This document shows, one piece after another, positions 60,176-64,000 of a DNA stretch of 64,000 nt. The notes under the pieces were generated by a model. It was not told the DNA's origin. It searched no databases and saw only the letters and a program-made list of their open reading frames with translations. Position numbers and translations under genes: made by a program. The first letter of the stretch is position 1; each line of letters begins with the position of its first letter. The stretch is from Natronococcus sp. CG52. GTDB taxonomy: Archaea > Halobacteriota > Halobacteria > Halobacteriales > Natrialbaceae. The stretch is from NCBI RefSeq assembly GCF_023913515.1, contig NZ_CP099391.1, positions 2,666,001 to 2,730,000 of the forward strand, read 5' to 3'.

Positions 60176-61204
60176 ATGGAGAACCCGCTATCGAGGGATA
60201 CGCTCCGAGGGCGAACCGGCGAGAGTCGGATCGCACACTGGATTCTGCTCGATGCGAACCGGTGGCTGCTCGCGGGGGTGCTGTCCGTCGTGGCCTTCGC
60301 CGCGCTCGTCGGACTCGGAGCGGTTGCCCTGCCGCTTCGGGAGGCGATGGAGAACGGCTCACCCGTGGATACGGCGTTCCAGGCGCTGATCGCCGCGCTG
60401 CTCACCGGCGTGACGCTCGTCGTGGCGATCAACCAGCTGGTGCTCTCGCAGGAACTCGGGCGCCTCGGCGACCAGCAGGCGTGGATGGACGAGGCGATGG
60501 AGTACCGACGCAGCGTCGAGGAACTGTTCGGAACGGTCGGCCCGCCCGATCCCTCCCAGTTCCTGCGGGCGCTCGTTCAGACGAGCAGCGAACGGGCGGA
60601 GACGCTCCGAGAGGCCGTCGCCGACAACGACGACGGCGTGCTTCGGAGCCGAGCTGATCGATTAGTCGAGAACGTCTGTCGAAACTCGGAGGAGATCGAT
60701 TCCCAGCTCGAGACGTCTACTTTTGGCGAGTTCGGCGTCTTGCGATCGGGGTTGAACTACAACTACTCCTGGAAGATCTACGCGGTCCGGCGACTCCGCC
60801 ACGAACACGAGGACAGTCTCGACGACGACGAGCTGGCGGCCTTCGACGAACTCATCGACGCGCTGACGCTGTTCGGACCGGCTCTCGAGCACTTCAAATC
60901 GCTGTACTTCCAGTGGGAGCTCGTCCACCTTACGCGGTCGATACTGTACGCCGGGCTGCCGGGAGTGGTCGTCGCGACGGCGACGGTGTTGTATCTCGAT
61001 CCGGACTCGGTTCCAGGGACGACCCTCGGCGTGGATAACATGGTGTGGGTCGTCAGCGCCAGTACGACGCTCGCGCTCGTGCCGTTCTTCCTGCTCGCAG
61101 CCTACGTCCTGCGGATCGCAACCATCTCGAAGCGAACCGGTTCGCTCGGACCGTTTATCCTCCGCCGGGCGGAGCGAACGGAGGCGATCGACTGGGAGAA
61201 ATAA
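60176..61204 (+). CDS. Haloarchaeal membrane protein of unknown function
   Basis: A 342-residue protein with two N-terminal helices (WLLAGVLSVVAFAALVGLGAVAL; ALIAALLTGVTLVVAINQLVL), a soluble helical central region (about 85-240; LGRLGDQQAWMDEAMEYRRSVEE etc.), and two C-terminal helices (GLPGVVVATATVLYL; TTLALVPFFLLAAYVL). Helical composition and the paired membrane hairpins recall signalling or lipid-linked haloarchaeal membrane families, but I recognise no domain. Monocistronic. Confidence 0.78.
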   Translation: MENPLSRDTLRGRTGESRIAHWILLDANRWLLAGVLSVVAFAALVGLGAVALPLREAMENGSPVDTAFQALIAALLTGVTLVVAINQLVLSQELGRLGDQQAWMDEAMEYRRSVEELFGTVGPPDPSQFLRALVQTSSERAETLREAVADNDDGVLRSRADRLVENVCRNSEEIDSQLETSTFGEFGVLRSGLNYNYSWKIYAVRRLRHEHEDSLDDDELAAFDELIDALTLFGPALEHFKSLYFQWELVHLTRSILYAGLPGVVVATATVLYLDPDSVPGTTLGVDNMVWVVSASTTLALVPFFLLAAYVLRIATISKRTGSLGPFILRRAERTEAIDWEK

Positions 61205-61301
61205 GAGGACGATAGCGCGCACACGATCTACTCGAAAAGTGGCAGCTCGAGATCAAATATGATCGGTAAGACGAACGTAAACACGAGACAACGACACGAC
61301 T

Positions 61302-61314
61302 GTTACCTGGTAAC
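61302..61314. promoter_or_regulatory. Palindrome upstream of the nitroreductase gene
   Basis: GTTACCTGGTAAC is a perfect inverted repeat (GTTACC-T-GGTAAC) about 50 bases before the nitroreductase ATG and just upstream of an ACATACA TATA-like stretch. It is a plausible operator for an activator or repressor; the binder is unknown and no regulator gene adjoins. Confidence 0.45.
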
Positions 61315-61362
61315 CTGATTGTCCAAAAACATACATGCGTCGCAAATCCCTACGATCGAACG

Positions 61363-61977
61363 ATGCAAGAAACCGTCGAGAACCGCGAACTTCGTACCGA
61401 AGTCGCCGAGCACCGCACCCCGGACCACGAGATCGACCCGCTCTTCGTCAATCGGTGGTCACCGCGTGCGATGACCGGCGAGTCGCTCGACGAGGAAGAG
61501 TACCTGCCGCTGTTCGAGGCCGCCCGCTGGGCCCCCTCCGCGTTCAACAACCAGCACTGGCGGTTCGTCTACGCGACTCGCGAGGACGACGAGTGGGGCA
61601 CGTTCGTCGACCTCCTCGGTGAAGGGAATCGGGCCTGGGCGACCGACGCCGCCGTCCTCGCGGTCATCGTCTCGAAGACGACGTTCGACCACAACGACGA
61701 ACCGGCGCCGGTCCACTCCTTCGACACCGGTGCAGCCTGGCAGAACCTTGCGCTCGAGGGCGCGCGCCGCGGACTGGCCGTTCACGGAATGGCCGGCTTC
61801 GACTACGAACGCGCTGCCGAGGTGCTCGACGTTCCCGACGAGTTCGCCGTCGAGGCGATGTTCGCGGTCGGCGAGCGCGCACCGCCCGAGACGCTTCCGG
61901 AGGAACTGCAGGAGCGCGAGCAGCCGAGCGGTCGCAAACCCCTCGAGCAGACCGTTTACCGGGGCGAGTTCGAGTAG
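61363..61977 (+). CDS. Nitroreductase-family protein
   Basis: FMN-dependent nitroreductase fold enzyme of 204 residues. FMN-contact sequence is visible: NRWSPRAMTGESLDEEEYLPLFEAARWAPSAFNNQHWRF (the S-R-A and APS-N-Q pattern) near 28-66, then AVIVSKTTFD and TGAAWQNLALEGARRGLAVHGM near 127, and EAMFAVGERAPPE-type close. Such enzymes reduce nitro, quinone or enone groups with NAD(P)H. Physiological substrate unknown. Confidence 0.88.
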   Translation: MQETVENRELRTEVAEHRTPDHEIDPLFVNRWSPRAMTGESLDEEEYLPLFEAARWAPSAFNNQHWRFVYATREDDEWGTFVDLLGEGNRAWATDAAVLAVIVSKTTFDHNDEPAPVHSFDTGAAWQNLALEGARRGLAVHGMAGFDYERAAEVLDVPDEFAVEAMFAVGERAPPETLPEELQEREQPSGRKPLEQTVYRGEFE

Positions 61978-62201
61978 TTTCCAGCCTGTCACGGCCGACG
62001 CCGTTCTCACCGCAACCCCGGGGTTCAGGCCCTGTCTTTTTGTCCGTTTCCGTGAACGTGACCGACAGCGAATGCGTAGACGAATAGTAGACGACTTTCT
62101 TCGGATCGTCTCGGACAGGCGGAGAGACGCAGACGTATCGACTCGAGGCTCCCTCGCGACGGTTCGCAACACCTTATCGCCGGGAGGTCGAACGGTGGCG
62201 C

Positions 62202-63179
62202 ATGACTCCGAACGTTCTGGTCGCCGGCGAGACGCTGATCGACTTCCTCCCCGAACGACCCGGCCCGATCTCGAGCGTCGAGGGCTTCGACCGACGGCCC
62301 GGCGGCGCGCCCGCGAACGTCGCCGTGGCACTCGAGCGACTCGAGCGAACGCCGCTGTTCTGGACCCGCGTCGGCGACGACCCGTTCGGCCGCTACCTCC
62401 GGGAGACGATCGACGGACACGGTCTTCCGGACCGGTTCGTCGAACTCGATCCCGACGCGAAGACGACGCTCGCGTTCGTCACCCACGACGAGACCGGCGA
62501 TCGCGAGTTCTCCTTCTACCGCGACGGAACGGCAGACACCCGCCTCGAACCCGGCCGGATCGACGACGCAACCCTCGAAAACCTCGAGTGGGTCCACGCC
62601 GGCGGGGTCGCCCTCTCGAGCGGCTCCTCGCGGGACGCCACGCTGGACCTGCTCGAGCGCGCCGCCGACCGGGGCTGTACGGTCTCGTTCGATCCCAACG
62701 CCAGGCCGGAGCTGTGGCCCGACGAGGAGGCGTTCCGAAACGTCGTCCGGGACGCCCTCGAGCACGTCGGCGTCCTGAAAGCGGCCGAGGAGGAGCTCGA
62801 GGCGCTCGGCTTCGAGGGAGCTGACGTCGAGGAACTGGCTCGCGAGGCCCTCGAGTTCGGACCCGCCACCGTCTTCGCCACTCGAGGCGACGAGGGGGCG
62901 ATCGCCGTCGCCGGGGACGACGCACCCTGGTCGGGAACGGCCAGCCACCCCGGCTACGAGGCCGACGTCGTCGACACGACCGGCGCGGGCGACGCGTTCG
63001 TCGCCGGAACGATCGCCGCGCTCTCCGACGGGCAGGATCTCGAGGAGACGCTCGCGTTCGCCAACGCCGTCGGCGCGAGCGCGACGACCGCCCCGGGCGC
63101 GATGACGGCGCTCCCGGATCGCGAATCCGTGCAGACGATCAGGGAGAACGAGGCGTCGAAAGCCGATTCGGATACCTGA
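62202..63179 (+). CDS. PfkB-family carbohydrate kinase
   Basis: Ribokinase/PfkB sugar kinase of 325 residues. Opening strand VLVAGETLIDFLPERPG, substrate motif RRPGGAPANVAVALERLE near 30, and the signature 2 DTTGAGDAFVAGTIAALSDG near 260 with the catalytic Asp and anion hole. In relatives this set catalyses phosphorylation of fructose, ribokinase-type substrates or 2-keto-3-deoxygluconate. The sequence opening resembles fructokinase more than the haloarchaeal KDG kinases I recall, so I do not assign KDG kinase. It is distant from the Entner-Doudoroff genes at the window start. Confidence 0.9.
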   Translation: MTPNVLVAGETLIDFLPERPGPISSVEGFDRRPGGAPANVAVALERLERTPLFWTRVGDDPFGRYLRETIDGHGLPDRFVELDPDAKTTLAFVTHDETGDREFSFYRDGTADTRLEPGRIDDATLENLEWVHAGGVALSSGSSRDATLDLLERAADRGCTVSFDPNARPELWPDEEAFRNVVRDALEHVGVLKAAEEELEALGFEGADVEELAREALEFGPATVFATRGDEGAIAVAGDDAPWSGTASHPGYEADVVDTTGAGDAFVAGTIAALSDGQDLEETLAFANAVGASATTAPGAMTALPDRESVQTIRENEASKADSDT

Positions 63180-63275
63180 AGGGTCGTAGACGGCGCTCGG
63201 TGCAGCGGTACTCGTCGTGATAGGTTTCAGTATCCGAACGCGAAGTATTTACGAAGTACCGTTCAATCATCGAAC

Positions 63276-63494
63276 GTGTCGATCGCGCAGATTCGGTGGA
63301 CCGTTCCGAGATCGTACGCGATTTTGCTCGGTGCCGCCCTCACCGCGAGTTTCGCGTACGCCGTATTCGTGAGGCAGTTGCTTCTCTGGCTGTTCGGCGT
63401 CGTGGCGCTGGCTACGTTCGTCCTCTCGGTGTGCGTCGTCTATCTCTTCTATCGGCTCGTGGTCGCCGTCGAGCGGATCGCTAACGGGTCGTAA
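63276..63494 (+). CDS. Small two-helix membrane protein
   Basis: A 72-residue protein (GTG start) with two hydrophobic helices separated by a short polar turn: YAILLGAALTASFAYAVFV and LLLWLFGVVALATFVLSVCVVYLFYRL. The start is about 25 bases after AGTATTTACG (63244-63253), a TATA-like box. No family recognised. Confidence 0.65.
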   Translation: MSIAQIRWTVPRSYAILLGAALTASFAYAVFVRQLLLWLFGVVALATFVLSVCVVYLFYRLVVAVERIANGS

Positions 63495-63575
63495 CGTGCG
63501 GTCTCGAGCCGCCAGGTGACGGTTTTCCGCGCCGACCGGCCGTTTTAGGCTGACGGCGGGAGAAGGACCGCTCGT

Positions 63576-64000
63576 ATGAGCGACGACAAAATGGAGTACA
63601 CCCGACTCGGATCGACCGGCCTCGAGGTCTCGCGGTTCTGCCTCGGCTGTATGAACTTCGGCGGCGAGCAGCCGTGGATGCTCGACGACGAGGAGCGCAG
63701 CCGCGAACTCATCGACCGCGCGCTCGACCTCGGCATCAACTTCTTCGACACGGCGAACGTCTACTCGCACGGCGAGAGCGAGGAAATCCTCGGTCGGGCG
63801 ATCACCGACTACGACCGGGACGAGCTGGTGATCGCGACGAAGGTCTACGGTGACATGGGCGACGGGCCGAACAGGCGGGGGCTGTCCCGAAAGCACATCT
63901 TCGACCAGTGTCGGGCGAGTCTCGAGCGACTCGGCCTCGACTACGTCGACCTCTACCAGATCCACCGGTTCGACGACGAGACCCCGATCGAGGAGACGCT
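63576..64000 (+). CDS. Aldo/keto reductase, 3' partial
   Basis: N-terminal 141 codons of an NADPH-dependent aldo/keto reductase (Kv-beta/YajO-like); it runs off the window end. MEYTRLGSTGLEVSRFCLGCMNFGG is the family opening; catalytic Asp and Tyr appear in NFFDTANVYSHGESEEILGRAI near 50 (Asp near 51, Tyr near 56); Lys is in VIATKVYGDMG near 83; SLERLGLDYVDLYQIHRFDD follows with the catalytic His. The substrate is unknown. Confidence 0.92.
   Translation, partial: MSDDKMEYTRLGSTGLEVSRFCLGCMNFGGEQPWMLDDEERSRELIDRALDLGINFFDTANVYSHGESEEILGRAITDYDRDELVIATKVYGDMGDGPNRRGLSRKHIFDQCRASLERLGLDYVDLYQIHRFDDETPIEET

Noticed and set aside
1-64000. CRISPR arrays, insertion sequences, integrases, replication origin
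   Set aside because: No regularly spaced direct repeats of CRISPR size, transposase or integrase motifs, or Orc1/Cdc6 gene with origin boxes were seen.

Overview
The window is chromosomal DNA of a halophilic archaeon (class Halobacteria). The evidence is the high G+C content, strongly acidic proteins rich in Asp and Glu, many GTG/ATG starts about 25 bases below a TATA box (leaderless style), Tat-type signal peptides, and families largely confined to haloarchaea (HalOD1, DUF7344, DUF5788, DUF5789, DUF7139, an HVO_2753-type zinc finger). A member of the Natrialbales is my guess from overall feel, not a demonstrated assignment. I see no tRNA, rRNA, CRISPR array, transposase, integrase or phage gene; this is mostly ordinary core genome with some accessory patches.

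Layout. (1) 1-5.0 kb: sugar catabolism (KDPG aldolase, glucose dehydrogenase, gluconate/galactonate-type dehydratase) with a TrmB-type regulator, i.e. the upper semi-phosphorylative Entner-Doudoroff pathway. A PfkB sugar kinase sits far away at 62.2 kb. (2) 5.3-9.8 kb: GH15 glucoamylase-like enzyme, secreted HtrA protease, F420-type oxidoreductase. (3) 9.9-18.5 kb: secE-spt5, a zinc protein, PHP phosphoesterase, Na+/Ca2+ exchanger, Mut7-C RNase, DUF5788-PolX, rhomboid protease and endonuclease V. (4) 18.5-19.1 kb: a gene-free stretch with a nested four-arm palindrome. (5) 19.1-32.3 kb: SDR, glycerate kinase, DASS and MFS transporters, stress protein, a broken membrane gene, ArsA/Get3 ATPase, aminotransferase, CinA and small haloarchaeal proteins. 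(6) 32.3-40.5 kb: membrane proteins, a frameshifted NhaC antiporter, DNA-repair protein NreA with a PIP-box, an RCK-fused cation/proton antiporter, and the zinc finger/EF-1beta pair. (7) 40.6-44.8 kb: histidine kinase and an RNA-repair locus (ATP-dependent RNA ligase plus PIN-domain 'RNA ligase partner', with two linked Cys-rich proteins). (8) 44.9-48.7 kb: an accessory patch of small regulators in which a HalOD1 + DUF7344 pair occurs twice, one copy decayed. (9) 48.7-54.7 kb: cystathionine synthase-type enzyme, then the information-processing series rpl21e-rpoF-DUF655-(inserted opposite-strand gene)-ksgA-(mscS)-HemK2-type methyltransferase. (10) 54.7-64 kb: two divergent lipoproteins, VOC protein, split methionine synthase, membrane protein, nitroreductase, PfkB kinase and a truncated aldo/keto reductase.

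Functional links: glucose oxidation (gdh, dehydratase, aldolase) is probably under TrmB control, because a TrmB-like motif lies on the gdh promoter. Transcription/translation genes form tight, short-spaced units. The least explained parts are the RNA-ligase locus with its unknown 146-residue protein, the repeated HalOD1/DUF7344 unit with mini-ORFs in its leader, and the hairpin-rich intergenic elements near 3.4, 10.5 and 18.6 kb.
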